Assembly (NCBI GenBank): GCA_946800325.1
Contig: OX326960.1
Span: 32,889,629 to 32,953,628, forward strand
DNA: 64,000 bases
From: Luzula sylvatica
Taxonomy: Eukaryota > Streptophyta > Magnoliopsida > Poales > Juncaceae
Direction: 5' to 3'
Positions 40,840 through 53,887 of the stretch are shown in pieces. Both the position numbers and the translations under genes were made by a program. The notes below the pieces were generated by a model, which had not been told where the DNA came from, ran no database searches, and saw only the letters and a list, made by a program, of their open reading frames with translations. Position 1 is the first letter of the stretch, and every line of letters starts with the position of its first letter.

Positions 40840-43800
40840 TATTGGCGTTTTCTTGTCTCTTTCCTTTCTCTGTCTTATCCATATTGTATTTCTCCTCCCT
40901 TTTTTCCTTTTCCATTTTTATTTATTTTGTATTTATTAAAGAAATTTTCTTTGGTGAACTACCAAAGTCACAGTTCCATTTGTACCCTACAATTTTTTTA
41001 AGTAACATATTTGCCCTTATAAGATTGAAAATATTGTGGGATGTATGATATTATGAATATTTTTAGGTTTTAAATCGTATTATTTAATTTCCTCGTGACT
41101 TTCACCGTTTTGTTTAAAATAGAGTAATTCTACACAACATACTTTCACAACATACTCTCGCAACAGAATATTGATCATACATTGGATATTGTATTCACAC
41201 TATAAAATTAATTTAAATTAATTCAATTATCATCCTACACTTCATCATTCTGTTGTCAATCATATTGTAAGAACATGTTGTGTATAATTACTCATTAAAA
41301 ATGTGTTCTTCTATTTTAGGATTGGGACATCGAAAATTTCAATCGAATTTCAGTTTATGTTGTGAGTTTTATGAATGAATTATGAACGAGTCGAGTATTA
41401 CTAAATTTAGTTATTATTGTGTGCTGACTTATATTAAAAAATATGATTTTATATCACATTATATTATGTTTAATATACATAGTATATATAATAGTCAATA
41501 AATACACAGAAGAAGAAAGAATTGGAAATTTCTTACGGTACAAAAATAAAATAATGTTAAATTCGTTTTGTAAACAAAACAAAAAAAACTGAATTTTTCT
41601 CTTCAAATTTAAATACAAAAAGATCATGTCCTCAAATGTAAAAATGTAAACAAAAGGCCCTTGTGATTTTAAAAAATAGCTTAAGTGGTCTCAATCCATA
41701 CTACACACAATCTTGTAAAATATCTTATGCAGGTTGATATGAAGCATAAATGATGTTTTGAATAAAATAAACCTCAATCAGCACATAAATTAATAATTAA
41801 TAAATCATTGTTATTGCTTATTAATAAGCTTCGTAATACTGAAATAACATAAAATAAATTACTCATTGCCTCATTAGTTCTAAAGAGAAAATCCATTCCA
41901 GACAAAATAGAAATATCTCCATCATAAAATTAAAATGTTTTTTGTTGGGAACATTTCCATTTCCTAACAACAAATCGAAGATGATCATCAAATACAATTT
42001 ACCATGTTATTAGTTACATACAATATACATATAAATATACATATTTGATATTATACATATGCAATAATATGTTAATTTTTGTTATTGAATACGATCTATT
42101 TATATTACTTTATTAATTGTAGTCTATATATATTATTAATTTCAATGTATACATATTATATCGTCGACGAAGAAAATATTTAAAGATCGATATAATCAAA
42201 ATATCATCTTATAAACTAAATATTTGCTATAATAAATTATTTAGTTTATGAATTATTATTTTATTCCAATTTAAAATTTGATCTTTTTAAAAGTATATTT
42301 ACTCGTATTCGATAAGTATTCATGAAGTATTTGTGAAATATTCATTATTCTTTTGAAATATTGAGATATCCGACAAATATTCATTTTAAGTTTTTTCTTA
42401 AAAAAATTACTTATTATTAAATATAATTTTAATATAATATTATATTATACGTAAATATTTATCCAAAATTTTGTTGCCATGTTATATGAAGATTCCTTTG
42501 TAAAAGAACCCCCAAAGATTGATGAATAATAAGGTTATGGGTGGACCTGGTTCATACAAGAACTTCACACACAAAGATTGCCGACTCTATTTTGTTTTGT
42601 TTAGACTGGGTCTATTGTAGACTACATCACGAAGTGTCTATTTATTATTTGGTTCATAGACCAGGAAAGTGGATAAGATCATATGCTGATCAAATTACTT
42701 ATTTATTTATTATTTAAGGTTGGATTTTCACAATTTATGATGTTTTAGAGTAATCTAAATCCTAATATACTATGTATTATTGTGGATGAAAAGACTAAAT
42801 TTTGATGTTTTCATGTAACTATTTGTTGCTTTATGTTTTCCGTTTTGCATATTACAAGACACTCTACTTACATCAAAGTTTGAAATAAACGGAAAGTATA
42901 GTTTTATTAATAAATGAAACTAATCATTTGACTATTTTTTTTTTTACCATAATTGGCCATTTTAAATTGAATAAATACATTTATTTACCTTAATTTGTAT
43001 ATAAATATATAGTATTTTTTTTTCTCTCTCGGAATTTTTTTTTTAAATGAATGAAGCAGGCTCGAAGTCCTACGACTCGTTTTTATATTTATATTTAAAA
43101 AATTTACATCGCTATAATAATTAAAAACCATTAAGCCCTACTTAATTGTTTATATAGGCTATATTTTCGCGTTATGGATTATTGCACATCTATTACTAAA
43201 CAATTACCCAATACTCGTTATGATGTGTGAAAAATCCTCATTTAATATTCTGCCTTTGGAAACCCTAACTTGACTCTTTAATCTTGATTATTCTGGGGAC
43301 TTCTTGATTTGCTCTAATATCTCATCTCTGCTCTAATCATGAATGAGTGATGAAAAATTATCACAAATAATGAAATAAACTAAGACTATTTTCCAAACTT
43401 CTTGTATATTGAACAATATAAGAAGTCTTTTATATAGAAAGCTTGTCACACAAAAAACATTTAGTTTCACACAAAAATGCTGATCCTTGTACGTGTCCTA
43501 AACTTTCTCTTTTAACAAATTGATTGCCAAATACATGAATAAAAAAAGAATCAAAATGTGTGATCTAAAAATCTCTGTTGCAAAATACAACTATTTTTAA
43601 TTCATTTTTAAACAAATTGATTGACAAGATATTGCATAATTAGTATGATAAAAGTTAACGAATACGAAATATTTTTCTTTACCAATAAGAAATCATTCTT
43701 ATGTAAATATTGCTATTCAATTAGCCATTAGGATAACAAGATTAGCTCAACAAGATGAGTCCCAAAAAAGGCTAGAAGAAAAATACATATAGTTAACGCA

Positions 43801-43885
43801 CACAAATACACAAGATTACCATATACCATATATTAGCATAATTAATTTACAACAAAGGAGGGACTGGATTGCAAAATTAGCTTAA
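40840..43885. other. AT-rich intergenic region without recognised genes
   Basis: About 3 kb of AT-rich DNA. No convincing ORF, RNA gene or bounded transposon was found. A small inverted pair lies near 41140-41280 ('acacaacatactttcacaac' and the opposite 'gttgtgtataatta'), which may be a short MITE relic. Confidence 0.4.
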
Positions 43886-45009
43886 TTAATACGAGTAAAG
43901 TTCATTCGAGTAGAGACATTCATCGACTAATTGTCGCAAGTTTGGATTTTCCAACGCAGCCGCAATTCTTTCTTTGTCATTTAACTGTTTGTTAACTGCA
44001 ATTTTAAACCAAACAATTCATTAAAATTAATCCGAATCCTAAATTTGAATTACGAAAGCAGCAAATAAATATATTTTCTTCGCTTAAAAATGTACCGGAT
44101 TCTTCATTTGCAAGGGATCCCGGAGCGACCTTTATGTCGACCTGCGGGTACATTAGTTCTTAAAAATTTAATATTTAAATTTTAAATTTTAAATTTAAAT
44201 TAAATTTGGAATTTAAATTAAATTTGGAATTTAGAATTTGAAACCTTGAAATGAGGAGGAAAGCATTGCATGAGTTTAAGCCTAAGGCACAAGCCAATTA
44301 CAGTCGCCAGGCTACAGTGCTGAACTGTAGGCGTGAATGTTATCCTGTAATTAAAAGTAAATATCATGAATATCCCTATAAAACATAGAAAATATCACAT
44401 ATGCCTGTAAAAATATGGAACATCACGTATACCCCTTCTTTAAAAATATGGTTACCTGGTGATATTTCTCGTATTTTGTAGGGGTATCCATGACATTTCA
44501 CATTTTGGAGGGGTGCTAATGACATAATATTAGCTTACTGAATGGTGCCGAGTTTCTCATCGACATTAATTGATTCTTCTGATAACACGCTAAGCTGTTC
44601 AAGCGAGTATGGATGCTCTGGATCCCTTATATCCCTCACAGAATCTACCAAAAAAGAGAGAAAAAATCATAAAGAATCTAAATTTAAGATAATGGGTGCA
44701 GCTATTGGGTCTTAATTCTCCTAATTTATCACCATATCTTTCACAAGTAACTCAATTTCAGATTTAATCTAACAAAGTACTCATAATCTACATCAAGAGG
44801 ATGGAGAAATTCTCCCCAATTTTATATTTCCTTTCACAAATAACTAAATCGACACTCAAATCAGGAAACACATAAATTCGAACCAAAACAAAGGGATGGA
44901 AATTACCAAAGACGTCAAGAGCATCCAGGACATCGTCGGATTGGATATGGACGAGCCGTTCTCGCCTCTCGTGCACCACCGGATTCGCATTTATCAGCCC
45001 TAATGTCAT
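43886..45009 (-). CDS. AEL1: MIP18-family cytosolic iron-sulfur assembly protein, AE7-like, 5 exons, 154 aa
   Basis: Exons (minus): 45009-44907, 44644-44539, 44344-44245, 44141-44096 and 43995-43886, in phase to TAA. It begins '[19 protein letters not shown]', as in Arabidopsis AE7-like 1 (At3g50845), and carries '[20 protein letters not shown]', '[20 protein letters not shown]' with the conserved reactive Cys80, '[20 protein letters not shown]' and '[20 protein letters not shown]'. This is the MIP18/DUF59 fold (FeS_assembly_P). AE7 acts with CIA1 and MET18 as the targeting complex that delivers iron-sulfur clusters to cytosolic and nuclear proteins; AE7-like members are less studied and may not replace AE7. 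The length is full. Intron 2 holds a decayed MITE. Confidence 0.92.
44360..44540. mobile_element. Decayed foldback MITE in intron 2 of the AE7-like gene
   Basis: 'catgaatatccctataaaac' on the left and 'gtaggggtatccatgac' on the right form an imperfect inverted pair, with further 'atatcac' / 'gtgatat' matches between. The sequence belongs to the same family as 27885-28267 but the outer ends are lost. It ends directly at the exon 2 donor region. Confidence 0.5.
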
Positions 45010-45592
45010 CTCCTTCTCTCTCTTTTCGTTTCCCCTTTGTTCTTTGTTCTTCTCAGAAGACTGTAGGGAATAAGTGTACTGAGAAGATGAGCTTCTTCTC
45101 CAGTATCTTGTACCCAGCAGAGGCCAGTCCGTATGAACTCTCTCTCAATTCCCATGTATGCATTTATATTCGAGTACTGATGTACAAACCCAGTACTCCC
45201 TCCCACATCCTTGATGACGTTGATATGATTTAACACCTTCAAAATTAACACACAAAAATAATTTAATATCTTAATTTATGATTTAATAATTTAATTTATG
45301 ATTGAACATATTATTAAGATGTTAAATCATGAATTAAAATATTAATTTTTAAGATGTTAAATCATATCTACGTCATCAAGGACGTAGGAGGAAAGATGGG
45401 GTGTCTCCGAACATTTTCCTTTATATTCTATGTGCAGCTCGAACCAGGGGTGTAAAGTAAACTAGGGGCGTAAAGTAAACTAGGGGCAGGCGTGGATCGT
45501 CTACGAGTTGGACGTTTTTTTTTTGTTAAAACTATGACCCGATCCATTAAAAATGAATATTTCATTTTTCCAAATCAACCCAATTAATAATA

Positions 45593-45956
45593 GAGGAATT
45601 CTTCAAAAACCCCCTAACTTTTTTGGAATTTCTGAAAAGCCCCCTAACTTTTTGATTATTTGAAAAATCCCCTATAAATTGAGTTTAATTCTTTAGAAAC
45701 CCCCTACTAGTGTTATCATTCATTTTCCATCCAAATTATTTTTTTTTTGGACCAAAATACCCTCACAATTTCTTTTATAATTGAATTTATTCTATAAACT
45801 AATAAATAAATAATATTTTACAATATAATATTTCATAATATTATAAGATGATATTTATTATTCTATTCTATAATTTATTATATGATTTTTATATAAAATT
45901 ATTTCATGTAAAATTAAAAAATGTAATGTGAAATAGTATTTATTTAATAAAATAAT

Positions 45957-46054
<98 letters not shown>

Positions 46055-46361
46055 ATAGTAAAATAAAATAGTGAATTGTAAAATATTATCACAAACTATT
46101 TTTAATTATAATAACGTGAAATATTTATCATGAAATATTTATGTATTTATTAATTTATATTGAATAAAAGAATTTATAAAAGAAAATCAAGAAAGGTATT
46201 TTTGTCCAAAAAAATAAAAATTGGATGAAATGTTAAAGTTAACATTGGTAGGGTTTTTTTTAAGAATTAAATTCAATTTATAGGGGTTTTTCAAATAATC
46301 AAAAAGTTAGGGGTTTTTTGAAGAATCCTGAAAAAGTTAGGGGGTTTTTCAAGAATTCCCC
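45593..46361. mobile_element. Mutator-like MITE with 9-bp target duplication
   Basis: Left end 'gaggaattcttcaaaaaccc' and right end, read in reverse complement, 'ggggaattcttgaaaaaccc' form long inverted arms that stay recognisable for about 130 bases each. The word 'ttaataata' flanks both sides (45584-45592 and 46362-46370). The centre is AT-rich and holds a long TA microsatellite. No coding capacity. A second member of this family is at 55038-55853. Confidence 0.85.
45961..46049. repeat. TA microsatellite
   Basis: About 44 uninterrupted TA units at the centre of the Mutator-like MITE, where the two arms of the hairpin meet. It is likely to be unstable and hard to assemble. Confidence 0.95.
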
Positions 46362-47509
46362 TTAATAATACTTACAAGCTTTTTGATACTCGTCGTGATC
46401 CGGTTGGACAGTTTGGGTGGGTTACCCGAGTTTTCTGTTAAGTATGTACTATAACGATGTGTGTTCATATGTTAACAAAAAAAATATGCAACAAAAATTA
46501 TATTTTTAATTAAATCATTGAAATATCTTAGAAAAACACGCAAAACTCATTAAACATGCATAATCAACGTCTCATTCTCGTCATATAAAAAAATTAAAAT
46601 TCAAACAAATTACAAATTTCATCACAAATCTGACATAGTGATATTATAAAGAAATCAAACCTTACTATTGAATATAACAAAATGCAGACTTTATTCTTAA
46701 ACATAACAAAAAATAACAAAAAGAAATACTCAATTTTTGTAAAAAAAAACATGTCACGCATGAATTAAGTTAAGAAAGTTTGTAATTTAATTTTAGAAAT
46801 TTTGATTACTTAACAACATAATATTCATACAGGATAAAAAAAAAAAAGATATCATATAATATAAGAAAGAAGTAATAATAAGTTATGCCAATATAATTTA
46901 ATAACACGTCGTATAATTTATAATAAAAATAAAAATAATTAATTGAATATTTAGAAATGTATGAGTCAGGTTAGGTCAATATGGGTATCAATTCCAAACT
47001 CGCGACCCGACCCATACCCAACCCGGACCTGACTCAAAAACTTCGAAACCGGCAAAAAAACGGATTGGGCCGGTCCGGGTTGGACGAGTTGGGCGGTTTG
47101 GAGAATTGTGTGTACACCCATAGTGTAAACGGTTCGGATAATAGTCATACCATACCGGTATCTTTATCGGATACGAATTCGAATGCACGATTCGAATACG
47201 ATTTGGATATTAAACGGATACATAAATGGTTCAGATATCATCATATACCATTTTTTCTTGAATTTCAAACAAATATTATGATACAATAACATAATATTTT
47301 TTAATTATATATACATAATATGCGATTTAACAATTTAAACTATTATATTTGACTTCACAATTTAAACGTAATTTTATAATTATAACTTTAAATTATTTAG
47401 AAATAATTAATTATTTATATATATATTCAATTAAAATCAATTATGAAACCATTTTTTTTAGTAAACAAGTTAAGAATTGAAATTATCAAATTATCAAAAT
47501 ATATAATAA

Positions 47510-48103
47510 CTAGCTATAACCCCGCGCAATTGCGCGGGGCACGTTGATTTGTTTTTTTTTTATGATTTGTACTTTTTCTGCAGCGTTGTATTGGTTGTAT
47601 TGGCCAGTGATTCGATTTGTGTGGTGTTGTGGAATTTTCAAACTGAGAAGGACCGAAATGTAATTTTTCAAACTGAAAAGGACCAAAATGTAAATTAAAA
47701 AGGACCAAAATGTGAATTAATTTTTTTTTTCGAATTAAAATGTGTAAATAAAAGAGGATCGAGATGTAAATATGAAGTACCAAAATGTAATATTTTAAAC
47801 TTGAAAGGACCAAAACAAAAATAAAAAGGACCAAAATATAGTTTTTTCAACTAAAAAGGACCAAAGTGTAATAAAAAAAGGACCAATATGTAAATTAAAA
47901 AAATTCTTACAAAGAGGCCCCTGGACCAAAATGTATTTTTTTAAACTTGGAGGACCAAAATGTAAATAAAAAAGGACCAAAGTGTAATTTTTCGAAATAA
48001 AAATGACCAAAATATAAATAAAAATGACCAAAATATAATTTTTTTTTTTTACAAAAAGGCCCCTGGTGACGTGGCTCAACCAGGAGCCAGGGAAAAATAT
48101 AGA
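47510..48103 (-). mobile_element. Second non-autonomous Helitron, minus orientation
   Basis: Read on the minus strand the 3' end shows the same perfect 20-base palindrome as the first Helitron (47520-47539), then 'ttatag' and CTAG (47513-47510) followed by T. The 5' end is placed at 'tctatattttt' (48103) and is followed by the family's sub-terminal 'ggttgagccacgtcacc' block. The base before the 5' end is T rather than the expected A, so that boundary may be off. The body is again an array of 'ggtcc(t/a)tttt' words. About 0.6 kb long, versus 1.9 kb for the other copy. Confidence 0.68.
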
Positions 48104-49018
48104 ATTATACTAATTAAAATTTGGGTCATTTAAAAAAAAGAAAAGCATTAACGGGAGTCTAATTGTCTAAAACTCCGGTTACCCAAAAACTGTCAATAGT
48201 AATTACTAACTGCAGTCATAGTAATTTGAATGATGCTAGATAAACCCATATTATATCCAAAAGAATATCATTTTAAACTACTATGTTGAAGTAAATTTAT
48301 TATAAATAATAAATTTTATAAATAATATCATGAATCGTAGTGAGATAATCATTTTTTGTAAGAATTTTTCAAATGTTTTTTTTTTCATAAATTTATTATA
48401 TATCATAAAGAAAAAATAGTATATGACTTCGGTTCGTTAACCATTGAATATGTATATAGATTATTGTTGTATATATTATATATCATATATTTTTTGAAAC
48501 TAATATATACTTCCTAGATAATAAACATTTGTTATACAGAATGTCTATTTTTTAATATTTATTATCCTTTTTTTTGTAAAATAATTAAAATTATGATAAA
48601 TAATAAATTTATGAAAAAATGAATAAACATTTAAAAAAGTTCTTACAAAATAGGATGCCTCGCTACTATTCATACTTTTTTTTCTTTATTAAGATAATAA
48701 TCTAAAAACTAATATGGTTACTTTTTTTATTTTTCTGCTGGAGACAAAAAATTTATTTTTTAGATTTACAATATTTACTTCAATATAGTTATTTTAAAAT
48801 AACATTATTTTATTTATTTTATTTTAAGGAGTAGGCTCAAAGTCCTACGTCCAATATATTAATAAAATAAAATATTTTTATGTACACTCGAGCATCTCCA
48901 ATCGAGTTGATCAGGGACACTAATAGTTAATTTAAATTAGATACATGAGTTGAAATGTGAGAAAAAACAAAACAAAATGAAATAAAATAAAATACAGCTA
49001 GTTGTTGTTGCATAGATA
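48104..49018. other. AT-rich spacer
   Basis: No gene or bounded element was seen. Two similar short stretches near 48340-48400 and 48590-48660 ('gtaagaatttttcaaatgtt' and an inverted 'aaacatttaaaaaagttctt') form an imperfect inverted pair, possibly a small MITE. Confidence 0.35.
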
Positions 49019-49294
49019 TCAACTCCAATTTGTAATCTCGTATGCAATAAGCGATACCATCATTCCTATAGTCTTTACCGACTCTTGAAAAATGCGATTA
49101 CATCTTTCTTTCCATACATGAAAGATGAAAGCCAACATTATTTGTTGTAATTCGGTTTGTGTGGAATGATCTGCTAATTGTTGAAGTACGGATTCTAAGT
49201 TTGTTAATCGCGTAATTGGGTATTTTTGGTTGATGAAGGCGCATACTTCAAATGCAAATATACATGAAGTAAATAATATGGACTTATCTAGCAT
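49019..49294 (-). pseudogene. LINE reverse-transcriptase C-terminal remnant (zf-RVT region)
   Basis: A 91-codon frame contains 'LQQIMLAFIFHVWKERCNRI', close to the C-terminal block 'xxIWxERNxRxF' found after the zinc-binding domain of plant L1-type LINE proteins. It continues 'FQESVKTIGMMVSLIAYEI', also typical. No RT catalytic motifs survive here and no poly-A tail or target duplication was resolved. Confidence 0.6.
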
Positions 49295-51131
49295 TATTTA
49301 AAATTGATTTCGAGCGAAAAATACCGTTCGCGAGGATACTTCCAAGACATGCCTTTAAATGTAAAAAAAGTAACAAAATTGAATTCTAATAATATATACA
49401 TTCGACCGTGATAGAAAGCAGAAGAAAACAATGATAGATATTTTTTAAAATTGTATCTAATCAAATTATTAAAAGACGTTATTAGTTGTATGTTGAAGTC
49501 TAGAACAACCTTTTGATAAATTGATTCGAGTAATTCCCTAACATCTCATATTTCTCTATTTAATTTTTACATATATAAAAAATTAGAAGGCCTTCACATT
49601 TACAATATCAAATCATTACACCCGTTACCAATATCGCCGATTGAACGATAAGCTAGCACAACGCACGCCTGCGAGCTATGGCCATGGCCATGCCTGAGCG
49701 ACGCGACACCCACATGGAGATGGACAACCAGACATGACTGAATAGCGACTGAAGAGATGACAGTCCCTCGCTAATGTACTCTCTTTTTGCATGTCGATTT
49801 CGGAAATTTCGCAAATTTCGAGTTTTCAGGTCAATTTCGCCAATTCATGCTCGTTTCTGGACGGTCAATTTGACTCGAGTACCCGAACAGTGCCCCGCTG
49901 CAGTCAATTTCAGGTCAATTTTACTGCCAGTCGCTTGATAGTCAATTTGACAGGTTCAATTTGGTAGCTGCCTAGCCTCCAATTTCATCGAATGGAATTA
50001 AAGGTTAAATTTTTTATTTTTCTAGTTAATCTCCTTATTATCGGTTTTGTATTGAATTATTTTGTTTAATCAGGCTTTAAATAATCTCCTTATTATCAAT
50101 TTGTGCTGAATTATCCTATTTTGGACTCAAATTATTTCAATTTTGTTATACCACGTATATTTGTGTCTTTAATTGGGCAAAATTGTAATTTTTGTTTTCT
50201 TTTTATGTGCATGAATGGAAAATTGAAAATTCCACTATGTTTTATGAGAAGCAATCAATACTCACTCATACATGAAGAATATGTGTGATGGAGAAAGGTC
50301 ATGCTGCACTTCTAGCTTTTTTGGTTGAATCTGGATGCAAATTTGCCAAAACCAGGTTTTATATTTTGTTGCATTTTTTTTTACATTTTATAATTTCTCA
50401 AAACATAATTAGAGGATTATTTGTCGTCAAGCAAAAGAAACAAAAACCTCACGATAATGATCGTCAAAGATCTCTAAAAATACAGGACCCGCCTGGATGT
50501 TGTATACTTGTAAAACTGTTTTTTTTATTTTTTTTATATTCAATATATATAATTTTTTAGAAAATGAACTTATTCTTCTTCGAAGTAGCATTTAATTTAC
50601 ATGAACCAGCTTCTTCGTCCAATTTCTCGTCTCGTAAGACATTCACCAAAAAGAAATCTTCATGCATGAAAACCGAAATATGGGCATGGAATGATGAATA
50701 TACCCTTCCCATATTAAAATTTTTGACAATAATATTGCCAATACTAAAATGGTAATTTTGTTTACATGTTTAGAAATCTTTTTATCCGTAAATTAAGCAA
50801 TATAATTTGGTTTTTAAAAAAATATAGTTTGGAGTTTCTAAAAATAGAAAAAAAGAAACTTTGTTATTCAAAATATAAATGACACAAATTCAAAACGAAT
50901 AAGAAATAAATAACAAGCAATATATATATTTATTACAAGCAAGTTCTTCATGTCTCCTATATACACTCTCAAACAAACAAAGTACAAAAATATATTGATG
51001 AAATTAATACAGCACATATCAAATAAAAACCATGTTCTTTTTTCATATACAACCCCGTATAATTAACTGAGCACTTTCATCCAGAAAGGGTTATATATGA
51101 AAAATTACCTGCTTAGAACACTCGAATTTTT
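49295..51131. other. Intergenic region before the PERK 3' end
   Basis: Part of it (49640-49990) is GC-richer with repeated 'aggtcaattt' words and may be transposon-derived. Short frames near 50103-50560, including one that begins 'MEKGHAALLAFLVESG' at 50288, look partly exon-like but match nothing I recognise. The last 200 bases should contain the 3' untranslated region of the kinase gene. Confidence 0.35.
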
Positions 51132-53887
51132 TCAAAGGTTTCTGACCCGAGGATTAGGTTTCAGTTGGCTCGAATACTCTCCGTCGCTGCTAGAGACCGC
51201 AGAGTTCCGAGCATAACCAGTTACGGGCTCGCTGTAATCGCCAGAATATTCTGGACTCGCCATTTGCACTTGTCGCATTTTAGTGCGCATATTGGATGCG
51301 TACGAACTCGATTCGTAATCAGAACCAGAACCGAAATTTGTGCTTTGACCCGGCCTCATTCCTTCGTTCAAGTCTTCGAGAGATACCTCTCCCTCCAATG
51401 CACGAACAATCTGTGCAATTTGTACAGTGAAACTCGGCAAATTAAAATATGAACGAAATAAAGAAAATATGAAAAGAAAATAAGTTTTATACTTGGCTCA
51501 TTTTGGGGCGTCTTTTAGCAGAATGACGAACAGCGGCAGCAGCAGAAGCCACCATGCGCGCCATCTCCATCGGGTCGTAGTTCCCTTGTAAGCGCGAATC
51601 TGCCAAATCATCGTAGTTTCCATCTGCCAGTGCTAGTCCCAAAACCGGCCTTGCCTGAAATAAATAAACAAAATTTATAATTTATTATAAGGATATATAT
51701 GAAATTTATCCTCGTGTTTATGAACACGAAAAACTTACCCAGTCCACTAAGCTATCATCCATGAAAGCATGATTCATATCCACGGGCCTTCGCCCCGTTA
51801 TCATCTCGAGAAGCATCACACCATAGGAATATACATCTGATTTCTCAGTAAGTTTCCCACTCGACGCGTATTCTGGTGCCAAATATCTAGTATATGGATC
51901 GACGAAATATTAAAACTTAGATCGAGTTGGATTATTTTGTACTTCAGTTTTAATTTTCAAAAAATATATTACTCGTGGTACCAAATCAGATAGGTACCGT
52001 ACCGCACCAGGAGTATTTTATCTGAAATATTGAAGGTGAATAATTCGTGGCTTACCCGAAAGTTCCCATGACACGTGTTGAAACATGTGTATGATTATCA
52101 GCAGAAAGCTTGGCCAATCCAAAGTCTGCAACCTACAAATATACATTACCGTTAAGATAAATATTAAGATCTTTTCATATTACATAAATTTGTAAAATAT
52201 AGTATCAAATAATTGATCTTTTATAATATGTGTTGTGTTTCTTACCATGGCCTCAAAATTTTCATCGAGAAGAATATTCGACGCCTTGATATCGCGGTGA
52301 ATTATACGAGGATGACCTTTGGATTTAGAAATATTGTAAGTTAATTTCTCGAAGCAAAAGAAAATTACGATAATAAATAGAGAAAAAAACAGAATTTTTT
52401 TTTTTTACAATCTTCATGCAAGTAGGCAATGCCTTTAGCAGCTCCATGGGCAATTTTGAGCCTTGTTGGCCAATCGATCACGGATACCTTTTTGTCTGCT
52501 GGCCCTGAACACATAAATTCAATTCAACAAAAATACAATTCGAATTTACTTTGATATATTCTGATTTGTTTTTGAAATAAAATATAATTTGAATTTTTAA
52601 AAATTAATTGTGCTATTGTAGTTTTGTAAGATCAGATTTGAATTGTTTTCTTTTCAGAAAGGGCATGTATCTGAAATTGCCATTTTACTTATAAGTATAT
52701 GAAATCATTGTGATACCAAGTTACTAACCACTGTGCAAGTGAAACTCAAGAGTATTATTGGGCACAAAATCGTAGACCAACATTCGCTGCGCACCGGCAA
52801 TACAATAGCCCACGAGGGACACAAGATGTTTATGGTGGACCCGGCTTATAATATCGACTTCGGCTTGGAACTCCCGCTCTCCTTGTCCACTACCCGACTT
52901 GAGTTGCTTCACTGCAATCTCTTTCCCATTCGGTAACCATCCTTTATGCACGTATCCGAACCCTCCTTGACCTAATAAATTGTCATCATTAAAGTTATTG
53001 GTTGCACTTGCGAGTTCTTCGTACGTGAAGGTGCTCTTGTCGAAACCGAGAGCAACATTAGGGGAGGGTGGCGGCAAAGGGGGGCCGTGAGGCCCGGAGA
53101 ACCCGCCTGAGCTCATGTTTGCACTTGTCATAAGGGGCAGCGGCGGCGGCGGTTGCGGTTGCCAGCCCCCAGGATTGCCTGGATAAAGCGGTGGCTTGCC
53201 AAAGCTGGATTCAGGCATCCATTGCGAGTCCGGGCCACTCATGAAATAATTGTTATCTGTACTCGATTCAAATTTTAATTAGTCCCCTTAAAATACTTAC
53301 AGATGATACATATTTTCCTTGATTCAAACTATATATTCGACATTACCTTGGAATCCAGATGTATCGTTGTAATATTGCATGTTATTATGCGGCTTGTCGA
53401 TCTTCTTCTTCTTGCGGCAGCAATAACACACACTTAATATTAATGCGAAAAGAATAAACGCAGCAAATGCTCCTCCTGCCGCTACCATGGCTTCGGATTT
53501 ATTACTTGACGGCGAACCCGATGACGGGGGACCCAATGACCTCGAACCTGAGGACAACTTAGGTGCTGGAGGGGCCAATGAATGGGTTACACCAGGAGGC
53601 GACGGTGGAGGTGGTGGTGGTGGCGGCGAAGAGGATGATGATTGTGACTGTGAACCATCAGAGGACTTTGTTGGTGGGGGCGGGGAATTTGGTGGGGATT
53701 GATCACTTGATTGCCCCGTGGGGGTCGAAGATGGAGGAGGCGAAGAAGATTTTGGTGGCGGTGAGGAGGGAGGAAGAGGTGACTGAGGGGGTGGAGATGC
53801 GGCAGTGGTGGTGGAGTTGGAGGACGATGAGTAGTTAGTCGCTGGAAGAGCTGTTGCCGGCAATGTAGAGTTGGTTGAGTTCGACAT
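51132..53887 (-). CDS. Proline-rich extensin-like receptor kinase (PERK), 8 exons, 633 aa
   Basis: Exons (minus): 53887-53347, 53256-52729, 52504-52409, 52316-52246, 52132-52056, 51886-51739, 51654-51493 and 51410-51132, in phase to TGA. The extracellular part (1-131) is Ser/Pro-rich with many 'SPPP' and 'PPPPPP' runs, suited to cell-wall binding. There is no separate N-terminal signal peptide, as in the family. One TM helix (about 133-157) is followed by basic 'CCRKKKK'. A second proline-rich stretch precedes the kinase: glycine loop 'GQGGFG' 276-281, Lys297, '[12 protein letters not shown]' with catalytic Asp397, 'DFG' 415-417, '[20 protein letters not shown]'. All catalytic residues are present (RD type). 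The tail, with '[18 protein letters not shown]' then a Ser/Tyr-rich end, is closest to PERK4-type members as I recall them; the exact paralogue is unsure. Confidence 0.94.

Larger units (their letters stand above)
45446..47240. mobile_element. hAT-like remnant region, interrupted by a Mutator-type MITE
   Basis: Near 45446 the sequence reads 'aggggtgtaaagtaaactag', with a direct repeat of the second half. At about 46380-46440 and 46970-47130 there are 'gacccgaccca'-type sub-terminal repeats and an end-like 'gtgtgtacaccca'. From about 47120 another hAT-like end follows ('gtgtaaacggttcggataa'). No 8-bp target duplication could be confirmed, so element limits are approximate. Confidence 0.4.

Noticed and set aside
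53487..53838. Plus-strand Gly/Asp-rich frames over the kinase
   Set aside because: They are shadows of the proline-rich extracellular part of the PERK gene.
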